A DNA stretch of 16,208 bases from an uncultured Oscillibacter sp. (GTDB lineage: Bacteria; Bacillota; Clostridia; Oscillospirales; Oscillospiraceae), in assembly GCA_902490355.1 (NCBI GenBank), contig CABUDN010000046.1, positions 1 through 16,208 of the forward strand, read 5' to 3'. Below, one piece after another: positions 6,649 to 13,086 of this stretch. The notes beneath the pieces are model-generated. The model was not told where the DNA came from. It worked only from the letters and a program-made list of their open reading frames with translations, and ran no database searches. The position numbers and the translations under genes are program-made. Position 1 is the first letter of the stretch. Each line of letters starts with the position of its first letter.

Positions 6649-7785
6649 ATGGATCTGACCTTGAACAGCGCCGTTTTGGGCGTGGAACTGTCCGGCATCC
6701 GCCGGTTTACCTTTCAGGTGCGGGATACCCCCGGTGCCTGTGCGCTGACCATCGGTGAGCCGGACCTGAATACCCCGGACGTGGTGAAGGAGGCTGCCAA
6801 GGCAGCCCTGGACGCCAACGACACCCACTATCCCCCGGGCAACGGCTACCCCTATATGCTGGAGGCCCTGTCCAGATTTGAGGCGGAGCACCACGGCCTG
6901 CACTATTCCCCCGACGAGATCATTTTGACCATCGGCGCTACGGAGGGCCTGTTCCTGAGCCTGAGCACGGTGCTCAATCCCGGCGACGAGGTCATCATCC
7001 CCACCCCGGCCTTCAGCCTGTATGAGTCCATCACCCGGCTGTGCCGGGGCGTGCCGGTGGCTCTGCCCACGGAGGACAACGCCTTCCAGATCGATCCGGA
7101 GAAGCTTAAGGCCGCCATCACCCCCAAGACCAAGGCGGTGATTCTGACCTCTCCCAACAACCCCACCGGCTGCATCTACACCAAGGCCACCCTGGACGGG
7201 GTGCATGAGGTGCTCAAGGACCGGCCGATTTTCGTCCTGTGCGACGATGTGTACCGGACCCTGGTCTATACCGAGGATTACCACAGCTTTGCTGAATATC
7301 AGGACATGCGGGACCGGCTGCTGATCGTCAATAGCTTCTCCAAGCCCTATGCCATGACCGGATGGCGGCTGGGCTACTGCATGGCCGACGCCCCCATCCG
7401 GGACCGGATGCAGATTTTCCACCAGTACAGTGTGGTGTCCGCCCCCTCCTTTGTGCAGCCGGCCTGCGTGGCGGCGCTGCAGTCGGACACGTCCGAGGTG
7501 GTGGAGATCTTCCGGCGGCGGCGGGACTACGTCTACAAGCGGCTGGTGGACATGGGGCTGCAGGTGCAAAAGCCCGAGGGCGCCTTCTATATGTTCATTG
7601 ACATCCGGCGCTACGGTATGGACTCTTTGTCCTTCTGCGAGAAGATGCTCAAGGAGGGCCTGGTGGGCCTGATTCCCGGCATCTACTTCGGAACGGAAGG
7701 GTACATGCGCCTTTCCTACTGCTACTCCGACGCGGACCTCAAGGAAGGCCTGGACCGGATCGAGCGGTTTATCAAGACGCTGTAA
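6649..7785 (+). CDS. Class I/II PLP aminotransferase, probable N-acetyl-LL-diaminopimelate aminotransferase (PatA-like)
   Basis: This is a 378-residue fold-type I aminotransferase. Visible landmarks are SPNNPTG (168-174, with Asn171 for PLP), the CDDVY block (198-202, Asp and Tyr for the cofactor ring), SFSKPYAMTGWRLGY (229-243, with the Schiff-base Lys232), and Arg354 in YMRLSY, which binds the substrate carboxylate. The family includes aspartate, aromatic and N-acetyl-LL-DAP aminotransferases. The neighbourhood (an M20D deacetylase beside it and dapA-dapB-dapH after that) favours the PatA role, converting N-acetyl-2-amino-6-oxopimelate to N-acetyl-LL-DAP with glutamate. Aspartate or alanine aminotransferase is the main alternative. 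The ATG at 6649 has AAAAGGAG 10 bases upstream; reading further upstream would pass the promoter and terminator. The gene is monocistronic. Confidence 0.88.
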   Translation: MDLTLNSAVLGVELSGIRRFTFQVRDTPGACALTIGEPDLNTPDVVKEAAKAALDANDTHYPPGNGYPYMLEALSRFEAEHHGLHYSPDEIILTIGATEGLFLSLSTVLNPGDEVIIPTPAFSLYESITRLCRGVPVALPTEDNAFQIDPEKLKAAITPKTKAVILTSPNNPTGCIYTKATLDGVHEVLKDRPIFVLCDDVYRTLVYTEDYHSFAEYQDMRDRLLIVNSFSKPYAMTGWRLGYCMADAPIRDRMQIFHQYSVVSAPSFVQPACVAALQSDTSEVVEIFRRRRDYVYKRLVDMGLQVQKPEGAFYMFIDIRRYGMDSLSFCEKMLKEGLVGLIPGIYFGTEGYMRLSYCYSDADLKEGLDRIERFIKTL

Positions 7786-7808
7786 AACCCCACATTTGCA
7801 AGAGTGCA

Positions 7809-7860
7809 ATTCCCCCGGGATGGTGATGGAATCACCGTCCCGGGGGAATGTTTACTTTTT
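7809..7860 (+). terminator. Strong intrinsic terminator between the convergent aminotransferase and amidohydrolase genes
   Basis: An 18-bp stem (7809-7826 with 7832-7849, a single T-G wobble) closes a 5-base loop and is followed by GTTTACTTTTT. It starts 23 bases after the aminotransferase stop. The same hairpin could slow minus-strand transcripts from the amidohydrolase gene, although that side lacks a T-run. Confidence 0.88.
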
Positions 7861-7950
7861 ATGAAAATAGCGGCCGGTGAAGGCTCCGGGATTCGGCAGG
7901 TCCCCGCCGCTGCTCGGGCGGCGCTGTCCAAAAGCGGATACCCGGCTGCT

Positions 7951-9054
7951 TCAGAGCGTCAGCAGGCGCTTCAAAAACTCTACGCCCGCCGGCAGCACGG
8001 CCTCGTCGTCAAAGGAGAAGTCCTGTGCGTGAAGCTCCGGTGTGCTGCCCACCCCCAGGAAGAAGAACACTCCAGGAACTTCCTGCTGGTAGAAGGAGAA
8101 GTCCTCCGCCGCCAGAACCGGCGCTTCCAGCAGCCGTGGGGCGTGCTCGCCCAGTTCGGCGCAGACGGCATCATAGAGGGCCTCGTGGTTCCACACGGCC
8201 GGATACCCCTCGTTGAGATAGACCTCCGCGCCGCAGCCGGTTTCCCGGGCAATGTCCTGACCGATGGCCCGCAGCTGGTCCCGGCACCGGCGGAAGGTTT
8301 CCTCCCGGTAGGTCCGAAGGCTTCCCTCCAGCACGGTTTTTCCGCTGACGGCGTTGCGCACCGTGCCGGAGACCATCTTGCCGAAGCGCAGTACCACCAG
8401 TTCCTCCGGCGGCAGGGCGTCGGTCATGGCGTAGGCCCGGCGCAGGTACTCCGCGCCGGCGGTCAGGGCGTCGAGTCCCTCGGCGGCCCGGCTGAGGTGG
8501 ACACTTTTGCCGGTGATGGTGACGGTGACCTCGTTGGCCCGGGCCATCATGGCTCCGGGGCGGGTATAGACCTGCCCGGCCGGGAGGCCCGGCCACAGGT
8601 GCAGGCCGAAGACCCGGCTTGCGTTGTGGCGGGTAAGCATTCCGGACTGGCACAGGCGCAAAGCGCCGCCGGTGGTCTCCTCGGCGGGCTGGAAGAGAAA
8701 GAGCACGTTCCGCGGCAGGGTGTCCAGATGCGCCCCCACATATTCCGCCAGGGCCAGCATCATGGCAGTGTGGCCGTCGTGGCCGCAGGCGTGCATTTTG
8801 CCGGGGTGGACGGAGGCCCAGGGCAGGCCGGTGCACTCCGAAACGGGCAGGGCGTCCAGATCCGCCCGGAAGGCGACGGTTTCGGATTTGTCCGCGTCAA
8901 AGAAGGCGCATACGCTGCCGGGAATGGGGGAGGATACCCGGCAGGGCAGGTCTTCCAGTACGGTGCGGACATAAGCGGTGGTTTCGGGCAGCTGGTCGTC
9001 CAGCTCCGGGATGCGGTGCAGAGCCCGGCGGTGGACCACGGCGGATGAGAGCAT
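7951..9054 (-). CDS. M20D-family amidohydrolase, probable N-acetyl-diaminopimelate deacetylase
   Basis: This is a 367-residue dinuclear metal amidohydrolase of peptidase family M20D, which includes hippurate hydrolase, IAA-amino acid hydrolases and N-acetyl-DAP deacetylase. Metal-site residues are seen in MHACGHDGHT (Cys90, His92), the catalytic Glu pair in FQPAEET (Glu125/126), His152 in GLHLWP, and a C-terminal His342. RADLDALP (63-70) and AEDFSFY (316-322) are further family signatures. A lid/dimerisation domain lies about 170-280. I chose the ATG at 9054 because GAGGAGGT sits 7 bases upstream and the protein then starts where family members do; an upstream ATG at 9138 would add 28 residues that do not look conserved. 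A possible -10 (TATGAT, 9090-9085) has no clear -35. Its place beside DAP genes suggests removal of acetate from N-acetyl-LL-DAP, but a general amidohydrolase is possible. Confidence 0.88.
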   Translation of the reverse strand: MLSSAVVHRRALHRIPELDDQLPETTAYVRTVLEDLPCRVSSPIPGSVCAFFDADKSETVAFRADLDALPVSECTGLPWASVHPGKMHACGHDGHTAMMLALAEYVGAHLDTLPRNVLFLFQPAEETTGGALRLCQSGMLTRHNASRVFGLHLWPGLPAGQVYTRPGAMMARANEVTVTITGKSVHLSRAAEGLDALTAGAEYLRRAYAMTDALPPEELVVLRFGKMVSGTVRNAVSGKTVLEGSLRTYREETFRRCRDQLRAIGQDIARETGCGAEVYLNEGYPAVWNHEALYDAVCAELGEHAPRLLEAPVLAAEDFSFYQQEVPGVFFFLGVGSTPELHAQDFSFDDEAVLPAGVEFLKRLLTL

Positions 9055-9183
9055 GGGCAGGACCTCCTCGTCATAATCGCATCCATCATAGCACGATGAC
9101 GCCGGGAGGGCCAGAGGCTCCGGCGGGATTTCTCTCATTTGTGCAAAAATTTTCCGCCTGCGGGGAATTTTTGAAATTCACCC

Positions 9184-9212
9184 TTGCATCCGGCGCGGTG
9201 TGGTGGTATGAT
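9184..9212 (+). promoter_or_regulatory. Sigma-A promoter of the lysine riboswitch-dapABH operon
   Basis: TTGCAT (9184-9189) and TATGAT (9207-9212) have a 17-base spacer. The expected start, near 9219, lies a few bases before the P1 helix of the riboswitch. Confidence 0.8.
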
Positions 9213-9224
9213 AGCCAAAAATGA

Positions 9225-9380
9225 GATAGAGGCGCGGATGCGATGGACCCACGGGAGCCGGCAGGCGAGGAACGTGGGAAGGGCAAGTCCGCCGAACCGC
9301 TTTTCCGGGCGCGGAGAGGTGGTGGGGCCGCAGGGAATACCTGCGGGACTGTCTGCGGCAAATGCCGCAGGGGCGCTATC
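9225..9380 (+). promoter_or_regulatory. Lysine riboswitch (L-box) aptamer
   Basis: The core landmarks of the lysine aptamer appear in the right order: AGAGGCGCG at the 5' side, GGAAGGG, CGCCGAA, then GGGAATACC and GGACTGT, ending in GCGCTATC. P1 is formed by GATAG..GCGC (9225-9235) with GCGCTATC (9373-9380). P4 is CCGCAGG/CCTGCGG (9328-9334 with 9340-9346, loop GAATA). P5 is CTGCGGC/GCCGCAG (9353-9359 with 9364-9370, loop AAAT). P3 (about CCGC..GCGG) is short. Lysine binding stabilises P1 and, through the downstream switch, ends transcription early. It directly precedes dapA, matching the known use of this riboswitch. Confidence 0.93.
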
Positions 9381-9427
9381 CGCTTACAGGGAATTCCACA
9401 CGTTTGGTGTGAATCAGCTGTCGGTAG
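9376..9427 (+). promoter_or_regulatory. Antiterminator of the lysine riboswitch
   Basis: CTATCCG..CAG (9376-9389) can pair with CTGTCGGTAG (9418-9427) through CTA/TAG, CCG/CGG and CAG/CTG blocks. It encloses a small hairpin (9393-9396 with 9111-9114 offset by window, that is ATTC 9393-9396 with GAAT 9411-9414, and ACAC 9398-9401 with GTGT 9407-9410). The 5' arm shares bases with the P1 3' strand and the 3' arm shares bases with the terminator, so the structure excludes both. Confidence 0.65.
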
Positions 9428-9453
9428 GGGCGTGTCTCTACCGACTTTTTATT
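9420..9453 (+). terminator. Riboswitch-controlled intrinsic terminator before dapA
   Basis: GTCGGTAGGG (9420-9429) pairs with CTCTACCGAC (9436-9445) and is followed by TTTTTATTT. It ends about 30 bases before the dapA start. With lysine bound to the aptamer, this hairpin should form and stop transcription. Confidence 0.88.
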
Positions 9454-9482
9454 TCATCAAAAAGTATGGAGGACACTGAATT

Positions 9483-10370
9483 ATGAAGTTCGATCATCTC
9501 AAGGGGTCTATCGTGGCCATGGTCACCCCGTTCCACGAGGATGGAAGCGTGAATTTTGATGTGCTGACGGAGCTGCTGGAGCGGCAGATCGCCGCCGGTA
9601 CCGACGGTATTTTGACGCTGGGCACCACCGGTGAGTACTCCACCATGTCCCATGAGGAGGATGCCGCCGTGGTGGCTCATACCATCAAGGTGGTCAACGG
9701 CCGGGTGCCCGTGATGGTGGGCAGCGGTTCCAACTGCACCGCCACCCAGATTGAAAAGAGCATCGAGTACCAGAACATGGGCGCCGACGCGCTGCTGCTC
9801 ATTGCGCCGTATTACAACAAGGCCAATGCCGAGGGCATGTACCGCCACTTTGCCGAGACGGCGGACAAGGTGCAGATTCCCTGCATTTTGTACAACGTCC
9901 CCGGCCGCACGGGCTGCTCCATTCCCGTCTCCGTGGTGGAGCGGCTGAGCCAGCATCCCAACATCGCGGGCATCAAGGAAGCCAGCGGCGACATGAGCTA
10001 CGCCATGAAGATCGCCCGCTGTGTGGGCCCGGACTTCGCCCTCTACTCCGGCAACGACGACATCACCGTGCCTCTGATGAGCGTGGGCGGCAGCGGCGTG
10101 ATCTCCGTGTACGCCAACGTGATGCCGGCCATGTGCCATCAGATTGTGGCGGACTTCCTGGGCGGCAATCAGGCCCAGGCGGTGGCCAATCACCTCAAGT
10201 ACCTGCAGCTGATGAACGACCTGTTCCTGGAGGTTAACCCCATCCCGGTCAAGACCGCCATGAACCTGCTGGGCCTCAACGTCGGTCCCATGCGCCTGCC
10301 CCTTTGTGAGATGAGCGAGGAGCATGCCGCGGCGCTGCGCCGCACCATGGAGGAGGCTGGACTGCTGTGA
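9483..10370 (+). CDS. dapA: DapA, 4-hydroxy-tetrahydrodipicolinate synthase
   Basis: DapA condenses pyruvate with aspartate semialdehyde, the committed step towards DAP and lysine. The 295 residues form the usual (beta/alpha)8 barrel plus C-terminal helices. GTTGE (47-51) holds the substrate Thr pair, APYYNK (108-113) the Tyr of the proton relay, YNVPGRTG (137-144) the catalytic Tyr137 and Arg142, and GIKEASGD (163-170) the Schiff-base Lys165. GGAGG lies 10 bases upstream of the ATG. It is the first gene after the lysine riboswitch. Its last four bases overlap the start of dapB, suggesting coupled translation. Within the family, N-acetylneuraminate lyase is excluded by the dapB-dapH context. 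Confidence 0.97.
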   Translation: MKFDHLKGSIVAMVTPFHEDGSVNFDVLTELLERQIAAGTDGILTLGTTGEYSTMSHEEDAAVVAHTIKVVNGRVPVMVGSGSNCTATQIEKSIEYQNMGADALLLIAPYYNKANAEGMYRHFAETADKVQIPCILYNVPGRTGCSIPVSVVERLSQHPNIAGIKEASGDMSYAMKIARCVGPDFALYSGNDDITVPLMSVGGSGVISVYANVMPAMCHQIVADFLGGNQAQAVANHLKYLQLMNDLFLEVNPIPVKTAMNLLGLNVGPMRLPLCEMSEEHAAALRRTMEEAGLL

Positions 10371-11083
10371 GAATGCTTTTGATCGGCCGGGGCAAAATGG
10401 GAACACTGATCCAGCAGACGGCCCAGGCCGCCGGCGACGAGGTGGTGGCCGCCCTGGGCCGGGAGGATCTGGGACAGCTGGCTTCCATGGGAGCGGCGGA
10501 TGTGGTCATCGACTTTTCCCGGCCTGAGACGCTGGATGCAGTGTGCGCCTATGTCCGCCGGACCAGGACGCCGCTGCTCTCCGGCACCACGGGCTATACG
10601 CCCGCGCAGATGGCGGAGCTGGAATCTCTGGGGACCGTGGCACCGGTGCTCTGGAGCGCCAATTTCTCACTGGGCATTGCGGTGTTCGTCCGGGCTTTGC
10701 AGGCGGTGACCGGCGTGCTGCGGCCGGATTTTGACATTGAGATCACGGAGACCCATCATAATCAGAAGGCCGACGCCCCCAGCGGTACGGCCAAGCTGCT
10801 GCTGGAGGCTCTGGACCCCGCCCATACCCTCAAGCCGGTCTATGGCCGGGAGGGCAACTGCGGCCGCCGGGATCCCCGGGAGGTGGGCATCCACGCCCTG
10901 CGGGGCGGCACCGTGGCCGGGACCCACACCGTCCATTTCTTCGGACCGGATGAAGAGTTTGAGATCACCCACCGGGCCGCCAGCCGCCAGATTTTCGTCA
11001 ATGGTGCGCTGCACATGGCGCGGCTGCTGCCGGGCAAGCCTGCCGGCGTATATGATTTGCAGAAAATCCTCTTTGGAGAGTAA
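10367..11083 (+). CDS. dapB: DapB, 4-hydroxy-tetrahydrodipicolinate reductase
   Basis: DapB reduces the DapA product to tetrahydrodipicolinate with NAD(P)H. The 238 residues show a Rossmann glycine loop GRGKMG (7-12), SGTTGY (72-77) of the cofactor/substrate interface, the catalytic His pair and Lys in ETHHNQKADAPSGTAK (128-143), and the C-terminal HTVHFFGPDE and THRAASR segments of the dimer/tetramer fold. I chose the GTG at 10367, which overlaps the dapA stop as GTGA and has GGAGGAGG 10 bases upstream. The ATG two codons later is 16 bases from that site. Slightly short for the family but complete. Confidence 0.95.
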   Translation: MRMLLIGRGKMGTLIQQTAQAAGDEVVAALGREDLGQLASMGAADVVIDFSRPETLDAVCAYVRRTRTPLLSGTTGYTPAQMAELESLGTVAPVLWSANFSLGIAVFVRALQAVTGVLRPDFDIEITETHHNQKADAPSGTAKLLLEALDPAHTLKPVYGREGNCGRRDPREVGIHALRGGTVAGTHTVHFFGPDEEFEITHRAASRQIFVNGALHMARLLPGKPAGVYDLQKILFGE

Positions 11084-11093
11084 GGAGAACAAT

Positions 11094-11810
11094 ATGAACG
11101 CACAGGAAATCATTGATTTTATTGCCAACGCGGAGAAGAAGACCCCGGTCAAGGTCTATGTCAACACCACGGATACGGTGGACTTCGGCTCCGCGCAGGT
11201 GTTCGGCAGTGACTACGGTGCCGACCGCAAGGGCGGCAGCTATGTGGTCTTCGGCGACTGGAAGGAGCTGGGCCCCATTCTGGAGGCCAACGCCGGAAAG
11301 ATTGCGGACTATGTGGTGGAAAACGACTGCCGCAATTCCGCCGTGCCTCTGCTGGATCTCAAGGGCGTCAATGCCCGGATCGAGCCCGGCGCCATCATCC
11401 GCGACAAGGTGGAGATCGGCGATGGCGCGGTCATCATGATGGGCGCCATCCTGAATATCGGTGCCGTGGTGGGCAAGGGCACCATGATCGACATGGGAAC
11501 CGTTCTGGGCGGCCGTGCCACGGTGGGCGACCGCTGCCACATCGGTGCCGGAACGGTGCTGGCCGGTGTGGTGGAGCCTGCGTCTGCCACCCCGGTGATC
11601 GTGGAGGATGACGTGGTCATCGGTGCCAACGCCGTGGTCATCGAAGGCATCCGCATCGGCAAGGGCGCTGTGGTGGCCGCCGGTGCCGTGGTGATTGAGG
11701 ATGTCCCCGCCGGTGCCGTGGTGGCGGGAAGCCCCGCCCGGGTAGTTAAGCAGAAGGACGCCAAGACCGAGGGCAAGACTGCTCTGGTGGATGCCCTGCG
11801 CCAGCTTTGA
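11094..11810 (+). CDS. dapH: DapH, tetrahydrodipicolinate N-acetyltransferase
   Basis: DapH transfers acetyl from acetyl-CoA to tetrahydrodipicolinate, giving N-acetyl-2-amino-6-oxopimelate, and so defines the acetylase branch. The 238 residues have an N-terminal alpha/beta domain (1-90), then a left-handed beta-helix of hexapeptide repeats (about 92-215), with the typical MMGAILNIGAVVGKGTMIDM block (115-134), an insert near EPASATPVIV, and the closing AGSPARVVK. The segment layout matches the acetyltransferase rather than the longer succinyl-transferring DapD. AAGGAG overlaps the dapB stop and lies 6 bases before the ATG. It is the last gene of the riboswitch operon, and a terminator follows at once. 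Confidence 0.94.
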   Translation: MNAQEIIDFIANAEKKTPVKVYVNTTDTVDFGSAQVFGSDYGADRKGGSYVVFGDWKELGPILEANAGKIADYVVENDCRNSAVPLLDLKGVNARIEPGAIIRDKVEIGDGAVIMMGAILNIGAVVGKGTMIDMGTVLGGRATVGDRCHIGAGTVLAGVVEPASATPVIVEDDVVIGANAVVIEGIRIGKGAVVAAGAVVIEDVPAGAVVAGSPARVVKQKDAKTEGKTALVDALRQL

Positions 11811-11820
11811 TGTGTATTCC

Positions 11821-11855
11821 AAACCGTCTCCGCCTGCGGGCGGAGGCGGTTTTTT
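11821..11855 (+). terminator. Intrinsic terminator of the dapA-dapB-dapH operon
   Basis: AACCGTCTCCGCC and GGCGGAGGCGGTT form a 13-bp stem with one T-G wobble around a 4-base loop, followed by six T. It begins 11 bases after the dapH stop. Confidence 0.9.
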
Positions 11856-11953
11856 GCCCCTTCGGGGACGGATGTGAGGGCTGAACGGATCAATTTCTCC
11901 GGAACTGCCAAAATTTAGGACAAAAATTTGGAGGCAGACGGCGGATCCGGCGG

Positions 11954-11983
11954 TTGTCAGGAGCAGGGGTTGTGTGCTATGTT
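11954..11983 (+). promoter_or_regulatory. Candidate promoter of the metallo-beta-lactamase gene
   Basis: TTGTCA (11954-11959) and TATGTT (11978-11983) are separated by 18 bases, with TGTGC just before the -10. A terminator upstream makes a promoter necessary here, but the match is moderate. Transcription would begin near 11990, giving a leader of about 22 bases. Confidence 0.5.
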
Positions 11984-12011
11984 AAAAACAAATCAAAGAG
12001 GGGGGACGCAC

Positions 12012-12962
12012 ATGCTGACACTGGACTTTATCAATGTGGGCAACGGCGACTCGATCCTGGTTCGGGAGCTGCGGGAGGGCGCACAGCGCTTTGCCATGCT
12101 GGTGGACTGCGGCCATGACAACCTGATCCGGGACGACCATCCCACGCCCCTGGACCCCCGGTCCCGGCGCATCTATGCCGGGGACTTTTTGAAACAGCTG
12201 GGTGTTGCGCACCTGGATGTATTGCTGCTGACCCACTTTCACCGGGACCATGTGGGCGGTTTGGGCCGGGTGTTGGAGGCTGTAACCGTGGGGGAACTGC
12301 TGACACCCTATCTTCCGCCGGAGGATGCCCGGCCCCTGGGGCCCGACGGCGACAACGGCCTGGTCAAAGCCGCCCGGAACGTGCTGCGGTGTGTGGATCT
12401 GTACGCCGGAGCCCTGCGGACCCATCCCGGCCGGATTGCCCGGAAGCGGGAACTGGCGGGAGACCGGATCGAGCGCCTGGATCTGACGGAGGAGCTGCGG
12501 ATGGACATCCTCTTCGGAGAGCCCGCCCTCTATCCCCGGCAGAGGGAGGTCTATGACGCGGCGTTCCGGGGCGAGCGCAACGGCTATGATCTGGTGCGCT
12601 GGGGCAAGACCATGAATGTGGCCAGCCTGCGCCAGCGGCTGTACTATCATGGCCGGGAGATCGTCCTGGGCGGCGATGCCTATGCCCACATGTGGGAGAC
12701 GGAGACCGCCACCCCCTGCGACATTCTCAAGGTTCCCCACCATGCGTCCTTGTCCTCCACCACCCGGAAGCTGCTCCATCTGCTCCAGCCCAAAACAGCG
12801 GTGGTATGTGTGGCGGCGGGCCGCCCGGATGAGCGTCCCCATCCCTATATCATTTCCTTGCTGAAGGAGTTTGTGCAGGAGCTGTATTTTACCGACGCGG
12901 TGGACATCCCCGGTCTGGTGGAGCCGCAGTTCCACACCTCGGTTCATCTGGAAATTCCCTGA
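12012..12962 (+). CDS. ComEC/Rec2-like stand-alone metallo-beta-lactamase-fold hydrolase, 316 aa
   Basis: The protein begins with LDFINVGNGDSILV, the N-terminal strand of ComEC-type metallo-beta-lactamase domains, followed by the LVDCG strand. THFHRDHVGG (74-83) is the HxHxDH metal motif (His75, His77, Asp79, His80). LGGDAY (219-224) gives the bridging Asp222, and VPHHAS (241-246) a further metal His. The C-terminus (PHPYIISLLKE) resembles the end of the ComEC hydrolase domain. There are no membrane helices, so it is a soluble hydrolase, not a DNA channel. Known relatives include competence-associated nucleases and uncharacterised MBL-fold proteins. AGGGGGG lies before the ATG; an ATG at 11979 would read through the ribosome binding site and was rejected. 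Substrate unknown. Flanking terminators suggest a one-gene unit. Confidence 0.85.
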   Translation: MLTLDFINVGNGDSILVRELREGAQRFAMLVDCGHDNLIRDDHPTPLDPRSRRIYAGDFLKQLGVAHLDVLLLTHFHRDHVGGLGRVLEAVTVGELLTPYLPPEDARPLGPDGDNGLVKAARNVLRCVDLYAGALRTHPGRIARKRELAGDRIERLDLTEELRMDILFGEPALYPRQREVYDAAFRGERNGYDLVRWGKTMNVASLRQRLYYHGREIVLGGDAYAHMWETETATPCDILKVPHHASLSSTTRKLLHLLQPKTAVVCVAAGRPDERPHPYIISLLKEFVQELYFTDAVDIPGLVEPQFHTSVHLEIP

Positions 12963-12967
12963 ATGAC

Positions 12968-13005
12968 ACCGTCCCCCGGCAGGACTTGCCGGGGGACGGT
13001 TTTTG
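12968..13005 (+). terminator. Intrinsic terminator of the metallo-beta-lactamase gene
   Basis: ACCGTCCCCCGGCA and TGCCGGGGGACGGT form a perfect 14-bp stem with a 5-base loop followed by TTTTGTTG. It starts 5 bases after the stop codon. Confidence 0.9.
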
Positions 13006-13011
13006 TTGCAT

Positions 13012-13032
13012 TTCCTACTTGACTGGTAGGAA
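13012..13032 (+). promoter_or_regulatory. Palindromic operator candidate over the iscS -35
   Basis: TTCCTAC and GTAGGAA form a perfect 7-bp inverted repeat with a 7-base spacer that contains the -35 TTGACT. The position is right for a repressor. In many bacteria isc genes are controlled by Rrf2-family (IscR-like) proteins whose sites contain a CTTGACT-like core, so an Rrf2-type regulator is an inference. No regulator gene is present next to it. Confidence 0.5.
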
Positions 13033-13047
13033 GACTTGTGATATCAC
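13019..13047 (+). promoter_or_regulatory. Promoter of the iscS-iscU operon
   Basis: TTGACT (13019-13024) and TATCAC (13042-13047) have a 17-base spacer. The -10 sits inside a perfect 10-bp palindrome, GTGATATCAC (13038-13047). A second inverted repeat, ACTAT-ATC-ATAGT (13046-13058), covers the expected start. TATATC or TATCAT nearby could be alternative -10 elements with other -35 boxes. Confidence 0.6.
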
Positions 13048-13086
13048 TATATCATAGTAAAACGATAGGAAAAGGAGGAAATAGAG

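Noticed and set aside
4551..6698. 715-codon minus-strand reading frame opposite the membrane-protein gene
   Set aside because: It spans the terminators and promoters of two plus-strand units and has antisense-type composition; the plus-strand frame has RBS, promoter, terminator and plausible helices.
7804..9048. 414-codon plus-strand reading frame opposite the amidohydrolase
   Set aside because: It is the antisense shadow of a gene with a full set of M20D motifs, with low-complexity Gly/Gln/Val composition typical of antisense frames in GC-rich DNA.
11856..11935. Short inverted repeats (CCCCTTCGGGG and CCAAA..TTTGG) before the metallo-beta-lactamase gene
   Set aside because: Stems of 4-5 bp in a short intergenic region are expected by chance, and no regulatory motif is recognised.
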